From Aliamphritea spongicola (lineage in GTDB: Bacteria; Pseudomonadota; Gammaproteobacteria; Pseudomonadales; Balneatricaceae): a stretch of DNA of 64,000 nucleotides. The DNA is taken from the NCBI GenBank assembly GCA_024347235.1, contig AP025283.1, positions 1,922,001-1,986,000 on the forward strand, given 5' to 3'. The position numbers were made by a program, and so were the translations under genes. How positions within the stretch are numbered: position 1 is the first letter of the stretch; the number at the start of each line of letters is the position of its first letter. The notes beneath the pieces are model-generated. The model did not search any database. It saw only the letters and a list, made by a program, of their open reading frames with translations, and had not been told where the DNA came from. This document shows, piece by piece, positions 32,373-42,482 of this stretch.

Positions 32373-32970
32373 GTTGTTCTGCCTGTTTTACCAGTTCCGG
32401 CAGGCTGCCGGCACGCATCTTACTCATTACCCGGGAACGGTGAACTTCCACGGTTTTCGGGCTGATGCCCAGTTCTTCCGCAATTTCCCGGTTAGCCCGG
32501 CCGGCAACCACTAATGCCATAACCTGCTTTTCACGGCGGCTCAGGCTGTCGTGCAGGTCCTGAATTTGCTGTTGTTGCTGCTGGTTTTCGAACAGGGTGC
32601 TGCTGTGGGCAAGGGCGTTTTCCACCAGAGGTAGCAGTACTTCGTCATCGAACGGTTTTTCCAGAAAGTCCAGCGCGCCGTTTTTCATCGCCGTAACAGC
32701 CATCGGGATATCACCGTGGCCACTCAGTACAACGATTGGCAGGCGGATATCCCGCTCTTTCATGATTTGCTGCAGGGCCAGGCCGTTGATTTCCGGCATG
32801 CGCACATCCAGCAGCATGCAGCCGGCTTCGCCCTTGTAGCTGCTCAGAAAATCCCGGGCCGAGGCGAAACTGCTGACGTTCAGATCAGCACTTTCCAGCA
32901 GCCATTGCATGGAGTCACGGAAGTCATCGTCATCGTCTACTATGAATACGTTGCCAGGGTGTTTCTGCAT
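32359..32970 (-). CDS. FixJ-family response regulator
   Basis: Two-component regulator of 203 aa, intact. Receiver domain: VFIVDDDDDFRDSM acidic pocket, phosphoacceptor Asp in MLLDVRMPEINGLALQ, VVLSGHGDIPMAV and the Lys in DFLEKPFDD. A Gln-rich linker (ENQQQQQQIQD) leads to a LuxR-type HTH: LSRREKQVMALVVAGRANRE and ELGISPKTVEVHRSRVMSKM. The cognate kinase lies 11 bp upstream on the same strand. It likely controls the flanking acyl-CoA genes. Confidence 0.95.
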   Translation of the reverse strand: MQKHPGNVFIVDDDDDFRDSMQWLLESADLNVSSFASARDFLSSYKGEAGCMLLDVRMPEINGLALQQIMKERDIRLPIVVLSGHGDIPMAVTAMKNGALDFLEKPFDDEVLLPLVENALAHSSTLFENQQQQQQIQDLHDSLSRREKQVMALVVAGRANREIAEELGISPKTVEVHRSRVMSKMRAGSLPELVKQAEQLSLN

Positions 32971-32981
32971 GGTACTTGCCT

Positions 32982-34487
32982 TCAGGTTTTTGCCGGTAAT
33001 TTAATGTAAAACCGGGTGCCGGTTTTACCATCACTCTCTGCCCAGAGCTGTCCGCCGTGGGTTTCTATTATGGTTCTCGATATCGATAATCCCATCCCGA
33101 GCCCGGTGGCTTTGGAGGTGAAAAACGGTTCAAAAGCTTGCCCAGTACGTCTTTGAGATACCTTTTGCCTCATCCGATACCGAAATGTATATGCATTCAT
33201 TTTGCTGTCGGGTGGCGATAATAACGGGTCGGTGATTTTTGACAGCCGTTATATGCCTCAATGGCGTTACGGAACAGGTTCAGCAGTACCTGTTCGATCT
33301 GTATTTTATCGGCAAGAATCTGCAGGTCATCGTCTGCCAGCTGAAATTCAAATACAGTACCGTGGTCAATGGCTTCCTGTTTGAGGAATTCGGCAATCTC
33401 ATGACAGCTGTCATTCAGTGAGAAGGTCATACGCTGATATTCAGTCTTTTTCACAAAGCTGCGCATACGTTTAACAATTTCTGCGGCCCGTTTGGCCTGC
33501 CGGGTAATCAGCTCCATAGATTTACCCACTTCACTGATACTTTTAAAACGGCCTTCTTCGATCCGGCGCATTGAGCCCCGGCAGTAGTTGAGAATGGCTG
33601 CCAGTGGCTGGTTGATCTCATGGGCGAGGCCGGAGGCCATTTCTCCCACCGACAGTAGCCGGGAGATATGGGCCATTTCCAGCTGGTGGCGCTTCATTTC
33701 TTCTTCCGCTTTGCGGCGCAGGGTGATGTCCCGACCGATAATCGAGTAATACTCAACGGACATATCATCGTTCAGGTTACGGTGGGCGATAATCTCCCGT
33801 ACTTCAGCGTTGCGGGGCTGGTTATTGGGCAGTTTCAGAGGGATGCTGCCGTACCAGGTGCCGTGTTCTGCTGCGTGACAAAGGGCGTCGTGTAGCAGAC
33901 TGCTGTACACCTGAGGTTCGAACAGTTGCTCCAGATAGAACACCACCGGGTTTTCTTTTTCGGTACCAAAGGTGATGTAGCTGGCCTCATTCATGTAGGT
34001 CAGTTGCCGGGTGTTGTGGTTACAGAACATGATCATATCCGAAGAGGCTTCCACCACTCTGGCCAGCCGGCGGGTAGCCTGCTGGGCCAGGGTCTGTTCG
34101 GTGACATCTCGGGATACACAGATAATTTCAATGGGCTTTCCGTCTTCGTCCCGCAGAGTCCGGCTGGTGGTTTCCAGCCAGATATAGTGGCCCTGCTTAT
34201 GTTTGTAACGGTAAACGTTAGTGTACATACCCCGGCGGTAGCGCACGGAGGCGGACCGTTTAATCAGATTATCCGCATCTTCCGGGTGAAACAGGTCGTA
34301 GCCCCGGGTACCAATCATTTCTTCCACGGTGTAGCCGAGCATCCGCTCAACCGCCGGGCTGACATCCAGAAAGGTCCAGTCCTGGCTGGGAGTGACGGGA
34401 GATCATGTCGGTGGATTGCTCCACCAGAAAACGGAAGCGCTCGGCTTCGTCGATGTCATCCAGATGTCGGAGTTTACTGTCGGTCAT
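32982..34487 (-). CDS. PAS-domain sensor histidine kinase, four frameshifts
   Basis: FixL-like soluble sensor kinase for the adjacent response regulator. It has two or three PAS/PAC modules (LDVSPAVERMLGYTVEEMIG; YRYKHKQGHYIWLETTSRTL; NAEVREIIAHRNLNDDMSVE). The phosphoacceptor His is in MASGLAHEINQPLAAILNYC. The ATPase domain has N box LLNLFRNAIEA, G1-like VSDEAKGIS and G2 TGLGMGLSIS. No transmembrane segment is seen, so it is probably cytoplasmic. Breaks near 34399, 33227, 33154 and 33133 are single-base losses; the last two restore KDVLGKLFEPFFTSKA. It starts ATG 34487, divergent from the second acyl-CoA synthetase. Confidence 0.9.
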
Positions 34488-34592
34488 ATGTTCGCTATCC
34501 GGTAATTGATGCCCTGATCCTAGGATAAACCCTGATAAAAATCAATTCTTAATGCGGTCAGGCCGGGTATGACTTTAGGATAGTATCCCGTA

Positions 34593-34608
34593 TAGGTAAT
34601 TACCCTTA
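34593..34608. promoter_or_regulatory. Candidate operator TAGG-TAATTA-CCCTTA between kinase and acyl-CoA synthetase
   Basis: Contains the perfect palindrome GGTAATTACC (34595-34604). A second dyad, GGATA-G-TATCC (34578-34588), is adjacent. The 16-bp element matches the one at 27956-27971 in its outer bases and spacing. Both lie upstream of acyl-CoA genes, so they may be sites for the local FixJ-type regulator. Confidence 0.5.
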
Positions 34609-34694
34609 ATATCAGGCGATGTTCTGTTATCGGACTTTGTTGTCAGATTTTGTTATCAGATATAAGTCCCGTGCGTTTTGAGAAGGAGATCCCT

Positions 34695-36321
34695 ATGCCG
34701 ACCCCAAGCAGCCCTTACAGTTTTGGTCTGGATAAAAATGTTGCCAATTTCGCCGCGCTCAGTCCGCTTGGGTTCATTGAGCGGGCGGCCAGCGTGTTTC
34801 CTGACTATCCGGCGGTGGTGCATCAGCAAACCCGCCGCAGCTGGTCGGAAACCTATCGCCGTTGCCGGCAGCTGGCCGGCGCGTTGCATAGCCGGGGTAT
34901 CGGGAAAGGGGATACGGTGGCGGTAATGGCGCCGAATATTCCGGCAATGTTTGAGGTGCACTTCGGGGTGCCGATGTCCGGTGCGGTGCTCAATGCACTG
35001 AATATCCGTTTAGATGCTGAGGCGCTGGCGTTTATTCTGCAGCATGCTGAAGCAAAGGTCGTCATTGTTGACCGGGAGTTCTCAGGGGTTATTGAGCGGG
35101 CGCTGAATATGCTGGAACACCGGCCGCTGGTGATTGATATTGATGACCCGTATTACGAAGGCGGGCAGCTGATCGGCGAGTGTGATTATGAGGCACTGCT
35201 GGCGGAAGGCAGCGAAGACTTCGACTGGCAAATGCCTGACGACGAGTGGGATGCGATCAGTCTGAACTATACCTCCGGTACCACCGGTAACCCGAAGGGA
35301 GTGGTATATCACCATCGCGGCGCGTATCTGAATGCGATGAGCAATATTGTTTCCTGGAATATGGGACAGCATCCGGTGTATCTGTGGACCCTGCCGATGT
35401 TCCACTGTAATGGCTGGTGTTTTCCCTGGTCGGTGGCGGCTGCGGCAGGCGTTAATGTGTGCCTGAGGCATGTGCGGGATGATGCTATCTATACGGCCAT
35501 CAGGAAAGATAAGGTCAGCCATTTCTGTGGCGCGCCGATTGTGCTGAATATGCTGAATAATGCCTCTGCTGAACTGAAGGCAGGCATTGATCATCCGGTG
35601 AATGTGATGACTGCCGGGGCTGCGCCGCCAGCGGCGGTGATTCAGAATATGGAAGCAATGGGCTTTACCGTGACACATGTGTACGGCCTGACTGAAACCT
35701 ATGGGCCGTCGGTTGTGTGTGAGTGGCATGACGCCTGGAATGAACGGGAGCAGGATGAGATAGCCCGGCTTAAAGCCCGACAGGGGGTAAGGGCACCCAT
35801 GCTGGATGGGCTGATGGTGGCTAACCCGGATACCCTCGAACCTGTTCCTCGGGATGGCCAGACCATGGGGAAATCTTCATGCGCGGTAATCTGGTAATGA
35901 AAGGGTATCTGAAAAATCCTACCACCACTGAGGCTAGCTTTTCGGGTGGATGGTTCCATTCCGGTGATCTGGCGGTCTGGCACCCGGATGGTTATATCGA
36001 AATTAAGGACCGCTCAAAGACATCATTATTTCTGGCGGTGAGAACATTTCCAGCATTGAAGTGGAAGATGTGCTTTATCGGCACCCTAAGGTGATGGAAG
36101 CTGCTGTGGTGGCTAAAAATGATGAAAAATGGGGAGAGGTGCCCTGTGCTTTTATTACCCTGAAAGAGACCGCTGATATCAGCGAAGCTGACATCATTGC
36201 ATTCTGCCGGGACAACATGGCGCATTTTAAAGTGCCGAAGTGTGTGATCTTTGGACCATTACCGAAGACCTCCACGGGTAAAATTCAGAAGTTTGTGCTG
36301 CGGGAAAAGGTCAGCCTTTAG
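34695..36321 (+). CDS. AMP-forming acyl-CoA synthetase (AlkK/DmdB-like), two frameshifts
   Basis: Second acid:CoA ligase of the block. Start ATG 34695 follows AAGGAG. It has [20 protein letters not shown] (adenylate P-loop), [26 protein letters not shown], then [18 protein letters not shown] and, after repair, [20 protein letters not shown] and [15 protein letters not shown]. Breaks near 35869 (one G missing) and 36016 (one A missing). Repaired length about 542 aa. The wording is that of medium-chain fatty acid or methylmercaptopropionate-type ligases; I cannot choose between them. It is divergent from the sensor kinase gene, sharing 207 bp. Confidence 0.92.
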
Positions 36322-36418
36322 TCGGTTGTTTTATGTGTCTGAGGAATCTTCCGGGCAAAAATGTGGTCAGAGTATTGCCAGGTGAACCACATTAATTACC
36401 CAGATATAAAGGATTATC

Positions 36419-36882
36419 ATGAAGAAGTTTCCTCAGGTTGCCGCAATTGCCGGCAGCATTTTACTTGCGACTGTCGCGCTGAGTGCCCATGCCGATGACG
36501 GCCTGATCCGGCTGAAGAGTGCATCATCTGTAGCGCAGACTGCCGATAAACTTGAAGCGGTATTGAAAGCAAAAGGGATGACGGTATTTACCCGGATCAA
36601 TCATACAAAAGGGGCGGAAAGTGTCGGCCTCTCGCTGCGCCCGACAGAGGTTGTGGTGTTTGGTAATCCGAAGATCGGTACCCTGCTGATGAACTGCAGC
36701 CCGCAGATGGCGATTGATTTGCCGCAGAAAACGCTGATTCAGGAAGATGAGCAGGGGCAGGTCTGGCTGAGCTATAACGATCCGCAATACCTTGCCGAGC
36801 GGCATGATATTCAGGGTTGTGAGAAGCCACTTAAAAGGTTGCCGGTGCACTGAATGCATTTGCTCAGAAAGCAACGCAATAG
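36419..36882 (+). CDS. DUF302 family periplasmic protein, late frameshift
   Basis: Secreted protein of about 154 aa: signal peptide AAIAGSILLATVALSAHA then a DUF302 domain with KLEAVLKAKGMTVFTRINHT, VVVFGNPKIGTLLM and PQKTLIQEDEQGQVWLSYND. The frame breaks near 36834; one more A in TTAAAAGG gives LKKVAGALNAFAQKATQ and a stop at 36882. DUF302 proteins are of unknown function, often linked to stress. It is a single-gene unit with its own terminator. Confidence 0.88.
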
Positions 36883-36924
36883 TTTATCGGAGTGGGCAAA
36901 CGCCTTTCGGTTAAATTAACAGCT

Positions 36925-36948
36925 AAAGGCGCCGGTTGGCGCCTTTTG
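36925..36948 (+). terminator. Rho-independent terminator after the DUF302 gene
   Basis: AAAGGCGCC and GGCGCCTTT pair around a 4-nt loop and continue into TTTT. It serves the DUF302 gene and, with its A-rich flank, may also stop the convergent M48 gene. Confidence 0.8.
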
Positions 36949-36965
36949 ATTGCGGGTGGAAATCG

Positions 36966-38400
36966 TTACAGGGCTTTAATCTGTTCGCGGATTTCTTCAG
37001 CAGACTGTTTGCGAAGATTCAGGTTGGTAATTTCATGGCTGCTGAGCCCCGGGTTCTTCAGTGCGATCTCGATCTGTTGCATCGCTCTGTCTACCTGACC
37101 GACGGCCAGAAAGTATTCGATCCGGGCCAGGTGCAGGCCTTTGGTATCCCCGGCCAGACCATAGAGTTCAGCCAGTTCATACCAGAGACGGCTGTTCTGT
37201 GGCTGTGATTCGGTCAGGCTTTCGTAAAAGCTGACTGCTTTTGATATTTACCTGCATTCATCAGTGCCCGGCCATAAAACAGGCGTACCGGATAGCTGTC
37301 AGGGTAGAGCTGGTACAGGCTGTCGAGTTTTGCCAGTGCCGCAGGATAGTCTTTTAGCCAGCTGCAGTTCCACATAACCGATGTTGACGGCCAGTTCGTT
37401 TTGAAGCTGGCCGGCAGTTTGTTGTAGGCCTGCATTGCTTTATCGAACTGCAGATTTCGGGTTGCCGCCAGCATGATGCCGTACTGGCTTAAAGGGTCCT
37501 GACTCTGGGCTTCATATTCTTTGATCAGATCCGCTGGCTGTTTGCTGTAGCTGACTCTGATGCGGGTTTTAATCAGGCCGAATTCCGGGGTGTAAGTCCG
37601 GTGTCCGTTGGAGGCCAGTTGCTTGGCGCGGTTTTTGGCATCGGCAATCCGTGATTCGGTGACCGGGTGCGTCAGCAAAAACTCCGGCGGACGCTGGCCA
37701 AGAAAGCGGCTGGAACGCTGCAGCTGGCCGAACATCTGGTGCATGGCGTTAGGATCGTAACCTGAGGCAACCAGGTTGAGCATGCCGATGCGGTCGGCTT
37801 CCTGCTCGTTACGGCGGCTGAAGTTCAGACTGAGCTGTTTGCCGGCAGCGATACTGGTGGAAAGACCTGCAACGCCGGCCTGACCACCGGAGGCGGCACC
37901 GGCAACAATGCTGGCCAGCACGCCAGCCAGTATCAGTGGCTGATTAATCCGTTGCTGTTCCAGTTGCTGGGCATAATGCCGCTGTGATAGGTGCGCCAGT
38001 TCGTGGGCCACCACGGAAGCCAGCTGTTGTTCGTTTTCTGCCGCAAGTACAAGTCCGGCATTAATGCCGACAATGCCGCCGGGAACCGCAAAGGCGTTAA
38101 GGGTCGGGTTATCCAGAACGATCAGTTGCAGCCGGCGGTCAACTAACTGGCTGGTTGCTGCCAGGTTCCACAGGGTATCGGACAGGTAGTTATAGACAAC
38201 CGGGTCGTGATATTCACGGGTGCTGCCACGCAGGAGTCGGGCCCAGGTACGGCCTAACTGGTATTCCTGTTGCAGTGAAATCACCGAAGATGTGGTGTCG
38301 CCAATCGTTGGCAACTGGTTGCTGGCAGGAACACTCACCGGTAGCAGGCAGAGGCTGCGCTGCCGGCGGTGATCAGGCCGCGCTGAAAAATCTTTTTCAT
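36966..38400 (-). CDS. M48-family periplasmic metalloprotease with TPR-like tail (BepA-like), several frameshifts
   Basis: BepA/YfgC-type protease-chaperone of outer-membrane quality control. The signal region begins MKKIFQRGLITAG. The zinc site is ASVVAHELAHLSQRHYAQQ (HExxH) with the third ligand in RRNEQEADRIGMLNLV. The C-terminal half is helical repeats (DYPAALAKLDSLYQLYPDSY; AVGQVDRAMQQIEIALKNPG). Breaks lie near 38352, 37412, 37365 and 37240. The stretch between the middle two is readable in another frame as NELAVNIGYVELQLAK. The repaired end is QSAEEIREQIKAL. About 478 aa. tusA is divergent. Confidence 0.9.
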
Positions 38401-38629
38401 GGTCACAACTTTTTTATCACAACATTTACCGTCACAGCTTAACGCCTTTATTGCTGCTTTAATGATATCTGTCAGGCAGTGTATAGCAGCACGCAGAAAA
38501 TAACTTTGGTGTCATAGGTTATTGAGGCTTTTTATTATATATTGCTCAACTTGTTATTAGCATTATGGTTTTAACCGCCACTGTGGTTTTGTTATCCGGG
38601 TGTTGGCGAGTGTTATTCTGAGAGTATGT

Positions 38630-38866
38630 ATGATGTCTGAGTTAGTTGATCAACACCTTGATGCCCGCGGTCTGAATTGTCCGCTACCGTTACTGAAAGC
38701 CAAACAGGCTTTACATGCTTTAACACCGGGGCAGGTGCTGCGGGTGGTCGCGACAGATGCCGGCTCAGTACGGGATTTTAAAGCCTATACAGATCAGTCC
38801 GACCATGAATTGCTGGAAGCGTTCACCGAGGATGATGAATATATTTACGTGATTCGCCGCGGTTAA
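38630..38866 (+). CDS. tusA: Sulfur carrier protein TusA
   Basis: Small sulfur-relay protein that takes persulfide from a cysteine desulfurase for tRNA 2-thiouridine synthesis and other uses. HLDARGLNCPLPLLKAKQAL holds the active Cys in the CPxP motif. I begin at the ATG pair at 38630/38633; the ten residues before it in the frame are not typical. Length about 78 aa, normal. Intact. The AI-2E permease gene follows by about 20 bp, a frequent pairing in gammaproteobacteria. Confidence 0.94.
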   Translation: MMSELVDQHLDARGLNCPLPLLKAKQALHALTPGQVLRVVATDAGSVRDFKAYTDQSDHELLEAFTEDDEYIYVIRRG

Positions 38867-38886
38867 CGGCTGAGGAGCTCCCGGGT

Positions 38887-39958
38887 TTGAAGAAGATTTT
38901 TCTAAATGGATTGAAAGTTACTTCTCCAATGAAGAAGTAATGTTGCTGCTGGTGCTTCTGGTGGCGTCTTTTGGCGTCATTATTTATCTGGGGCAGGCAC
39001 TGGCACCGGTATTTACCAGTATCATACTGGCGTTCCTGATGCAGGGGATTATTGTCTGGCTTAAGGAAAAAACGTCCCGCATCTGGTTTCGGTTGTATCA
39101 GTGTTTCTGGTGTTTGTCGGGGTGCTGCTATCGGTCATTCTGTTTATTCTGCCGCTGGCGTGGAAGCAGTCGGTTAATCTGTTCAATGAGCTGCCGAGGA
39201 TGGTCACTGAGGCACAGCATGTATTGCTGTTGTTGCCGCAGCAGTATCCGGAGATATTCTCTGAGCACCAGATCACCCAGATCATTGATATTGCTACCAC
39301 AGAGCTGAGTAAGGCAGGGCAGTGGGTAGTTACCTTCTCGCTTAACTCTATTACCGGCCTGATTGCATTACTGATTTATCTGGTTCTGGTACCTATTCTG
39401 GTATTTTTCTTCCTTAAAGATGGCGGTGGTCTGGCCCGCTGGTGGGTGTCTTTCCTGCCGGAAAAGAAAGAGATGCTGACCAATGTCTGGCACGAAATGG
39501 ATGATCAGATTGCCAACTATGTGCGCGGTAAGGTGATTGAGATCATCATTGTTGGCGGGGTCACGTATGTGGTGTTTGTCTTCCTGGGCATTAACTATGC
39601 AGCACTGCTGGCCATTATGGTTGGCCTGTCGGTATTAATTCCCTATATCGGAGCAGCGTTAGTGACGCTGCCGGTTGCGTTGATTGGTTTTGTACAGTGG
39701 GGCTGGACGAACGAGTTCTGGTACCTGATGGTGGCGTACGGCATTATCCAGGCGCTGGACGGTAACGTACTGGTACCTTTACTGTTTTCCGAAGCGGTGA
39801 ATTTACACCCGGTATCCATCATTGTGGCGGTGCTGGTATTTGGTACCGTATGGGGGTTCTGGGGTGTGTTCTTTGCTATTCCGCTGGCGACCCTGATTAA
39901 AGCCATTCTCAATGCCTGGCCGAAGAGTCATGCCCTCGGATCGGGGGCGACAGAGTAG
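38887..39958 (+). CDS. AI-2E family permease, second copy, two frameshifts
   Basis: A second AI-2E transporter-family protein, distinct from the one at 2.9 kb. Hallmarks: MLLLVLLVASFGVIIYLGQAL, PILVFFFLKDGGGLARWW, LSVLIPYIGAALVTLPVAL and VLVPLLFSEAVNLHPVSII. The best start is TTG 38887 after GAGGAG, which requires one more T near 38900 to join IFSKWIESYFSNEE. A second loss near 39070 (A run) restores EKNVPHLVSVVSVFLVF. About 358 aa repaired. It lies right after tusA and ends in a terminator. Substrate not known. Confidence 0.87.
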
Positions 39959-39977
39959 ACCGGGTTCAGTGATTAAG

Positions 39978-40010
39978 AACCGCATCGGGTGAAGCCTGAT
40001 GCGGTTTTTA
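39978..40010 (+). terminator. Rho-independent terminator after the second AI-2E gene
   Basis: AACCGCATC and GATGCGGTT pair perfectly across an 11-nt loop, then TTTA. It lies between convergent AI-2E and EamA genes. Confidence 0.78.
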
Positions 40011-40026
40011 CGCCTTTTGAAAATGT

Positions 40027-40950
40027 TCAGGCCGGGGCCTGTACCTCTTTGCGGGTACGGATCATCAGGGCGATACAGATAAGCAGCATGGCGGTGATTT
40101 CCGGCTGGCCCAGCGGTTGCTGCATAAACCAGGTGCCGGTCAGCATGGCGATAATCAGTTCACTGGCGCCGATAATGGCTACTTGCTCAGGGGCGGTGCG
40201 TTTTACGCCGGCCAGAAACATAAACTGAGGAATGGTTGCCGCAATGATTGAAATTCCCAGCAATCCATATAATCCACTGATGCTTTGTGGCAGCAGCTGC
40301 TCAGGGGTGACAGCAACATCATGGGGATGAGAATCACCAGATGACCGGCAGAGCTCCAGGCAATACGGCCGGTAGCAGGGATATGCTGCGCCGGTTTTGC
40401 CAGATACTGAATGTGACCGGCAAATACCAGAGGAGCGATGGCACAGCTGAGGATTGCACTGGCAGGTACGCCGCGCAGTGTTTCCGGCGTGGCGACCAGT
40501 GATACTGCTATCAGGATCAGCATGGCAGCCAGTGATGCGTTACGGCAGGGGCGGCGCTTACGCCAGCCCCAGCCGATGATCACGCAAAATACCGGGTAGG
40601 TGTAATAAATCAGGATTGCCAGGCTGACAGGGATTGTCTGCAGGGCATCAAAGTAACAGTAAGCGCCGATGCCATTGAGCATACCCAGCCCGAGCATCCG
40701 GACGGCTTCCGGCCACAGTGCTCGGGCAAGGCAAAAATGCGGCGCAAATAAGTCCGGGAATGGCGAAGCGATAGAAAGTTGTGGTCAGGGTGTCGAAGCC
40801 TTCCTGAGCCAGAAACTGTACGAACAGCGGGTTGAGCCCGAAGCCGCAGGCGGAAGCAAAGATCATTAGCGGTCCCGCCAGTTGAGAGAGGTTACTGTGC
40901 TGCGGGCTGCCGTGCAGTTTACAGGTTATTTCCGGTGCAGAGCTTTGCAT
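40027..40950 (-). CDS. EamA/DMT-family transporter, two or more frameshifts
   Basis: Ten-helix drug/metabolite transporter of the EamA type, likely an exporter of a metabolite or amino acid. Segments include LMIFASACGFGLNPLFVQFL, LAILIYYTYPVFCVIIGWGW, LGISIIAATIPQFMFLAGV and EQVAIIGASELIIAMLTGTW. Breaks near 40735 and 40300 are repaired by single bases. I start at ATG 40950; an in-frame ATG at 41001 adds 17 polar residues. A LysR gene is divergent and the space between holds dyads, so the pair is probably a regulator and its target. Confidence 0.86.
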
Positions 40951-41018
40951 GATGTTGTCAGAGTCCTTTACTGCATGCCTGTGTTGATGGAATGCCTGCA
41001 TCCTAGTTATAAAATGAT

Positions 41019-41053
41019 GAATTAAATATTGAATAATTCTGCTAATTGATTAG
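41019..41053. promoter_or_regulatory. Two dyads between EamA and LysR genes
   Basis: GAATTA-N9-TAATTC at 41019-41039 contains a T-N11-A LysR box. It is followed by CTAAT-TG-ATTAG at 41042-41053. Both lie between the divergent genes, which fits control of the transporter by the adjacent LysR protein. Confidence 0.5.
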
Positions 41054-41094
41054 TTTGATGCATGTGTTAGATTTTTAAATTTGGGAGGCTGCTT

Positions 41095-42000
41095 ATGATG
41101 CGGCTGGATATGCGTCACTGGGAGATGCTTCATCAGGTTTGCCAGTGCGGCACGTTGCGTCAGGCTGCGCAGGTAATGGGAATCAGTCAGTCGGCGCTGA
41201 GTCATCGTCTGGCCGAAGCCGAACGGCGCCTGGGAGGCGCGGTTTTTGAACGTCAGGGGCGGGTGCTGAAATTAACCCCGCCGGTGAGGTGCTGGTACAA
41301 CAGATGCAGCAGGTTTTGCCGGTGCTGCAACGTGCCGAGCAGGACTTCATACAGCGTCAGCAGAATGATGGTGTGACCCTGCGAATCGGTGTGGCTGCTT
41401 ATAACTGCTATCACTGGCTGGCGGATTTTATGGCTGTGTTAAGGCAGCAGGCCCCGGAATTGAAATCGAACTGATTGCTGCTGCTACTCACCGCCCGCTG
41501 CAGAGTTTGCTGGAAAGTGAAGTGGATATGGTGCTTGCGCCTGGCCATATGACCACACCGGGGTTGAAGCGATAGCCCTGTTTGAGGATTGTCTGGAACT
41601 GATTGTGCCGGTTAATCATCCGCTGGCTTCAAGGGACAGGATACAGCCGCAGGATTTACAGACTGAGAACTACCTGACCTATAGCCGGACCACTTTGCCG
41701 GGCTTTGAGTATGAGCGGTTTATTCGGCCTGCGGGGGTGGTGCCGGGCCGGCTCAGTGTGGTGGAAATGACGGACGCCATTGTTGAGCTGATCGCTGCCG
41801 GTTTTGGGGTGAGCATTCTGTCCCGCTGGGCAGTATCGGAAGCGCTTAGCAGAGGTAAGGTTGTGGCGGTTACGCCGGGGAGTGGCTTGTCTTTACAGTG
41901 GTCTGCACTGGTCAGGCGGAATGAGAAATCTTCGTCTGAGGTACGGCAACTGGCCGGTATGCTGCAAACCTGGTTTCAGGCTGGCAGCCACACCGGCTGA
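41095..42000 (+). CDS. LysR-family regulator (MetR-like), three frameshifts
   Basis: LysR regulator of about 302 aa when repaired. The HTH is MLHQVCQCGTLRQAAQVMG and SQSALSHRLAEAERRLGG. The effector domain has LRIGVAAYNCYHWLADFM and VEMTDAIVELIAAGFGVSIL, a wording that recalls MetR. Breaks near 41280 (C), 41458 (A) and 41565 (G) each lack one base. Divergent from the EamA transporter. A role in methionine control is only a resemblance. Confidence 0.88.
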
Positions 42001-42014
42001 GGAGGCAGAGCTGC

Positions 42015-42482
42015 TTACAGGGCTTTAACGGCTTCCAGTACTTCGTCGGCGTGACCGGCAACTTTCAGTTTGCGCCATTCGTTACGCAGGACGCCTTCAG
42101 CATCGATCAGGAAGGTGCTGCGCTCAATGCCCAGGTGTTCTTTGCCGTACATCTTTTTCAGCTTGATAACATCAAACAGCTTACACAGATCTTCTTCTTT
42201 ATCGCTGATCAGCTCAAACGGGAAGGATTGCTTGGCTTTAAAGTTTTCATGGGCGCGCATACCGTCACGGGATATACCGAAAATTTCAGTGTTGGCTGCC
42301 TGAAACTCCGGGTACAGATCCCGGAAGTTCTGGCCTTCTGTGGTGCAACCCGGGGTACTGTCTTTCGGGTAGAAATAAATCACCACGTTTTTGCCTTTCA
42401 GCTCACTCAGGGTGACAGTGGTTTCGCTGGTGGCGGCAGCGGTAAAATTGGTAACGGCTTCGCCGATAACTGGCAGGCTCAT
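42015..42482 (-). CDS. bcp: Thioredoxin-dependent peroxiredoxin, Bcp/PrxQ type
   Basis: Cytoplasmic thiol peroxidase reducing H2O2 and organic peroxides. Intact at 155 aa. The peroxidatic Cys46 is in YFYPKDSTPGCTTEGQNFRD; the supporting Thr and Arg are present (FGISRD). In many PrxQ proteins a resolving Cys lies five residues after the first; here that position is Gln, so the enzyme should work in the one-Cys mode or use the Cys in EEDLCKLFD. The upstream neighbour is usually dapA or gcvR, neither of which is seen. Confidence 0.94.
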   Translation of the reverse strand: MSLPVIGEAVTNFTAAATSETTVTLSELKGKNVVIYFYPKDSTPGCTTEGQNFRDLYPEFQAANTEIFGISRDGMRAHENFKAKQSFPFELISDKEEDLCKLFDVIKLKKMYGKEHLGIERSTFLIDAEGVLRNEWRKLKVAGHADEVLEAVKAL

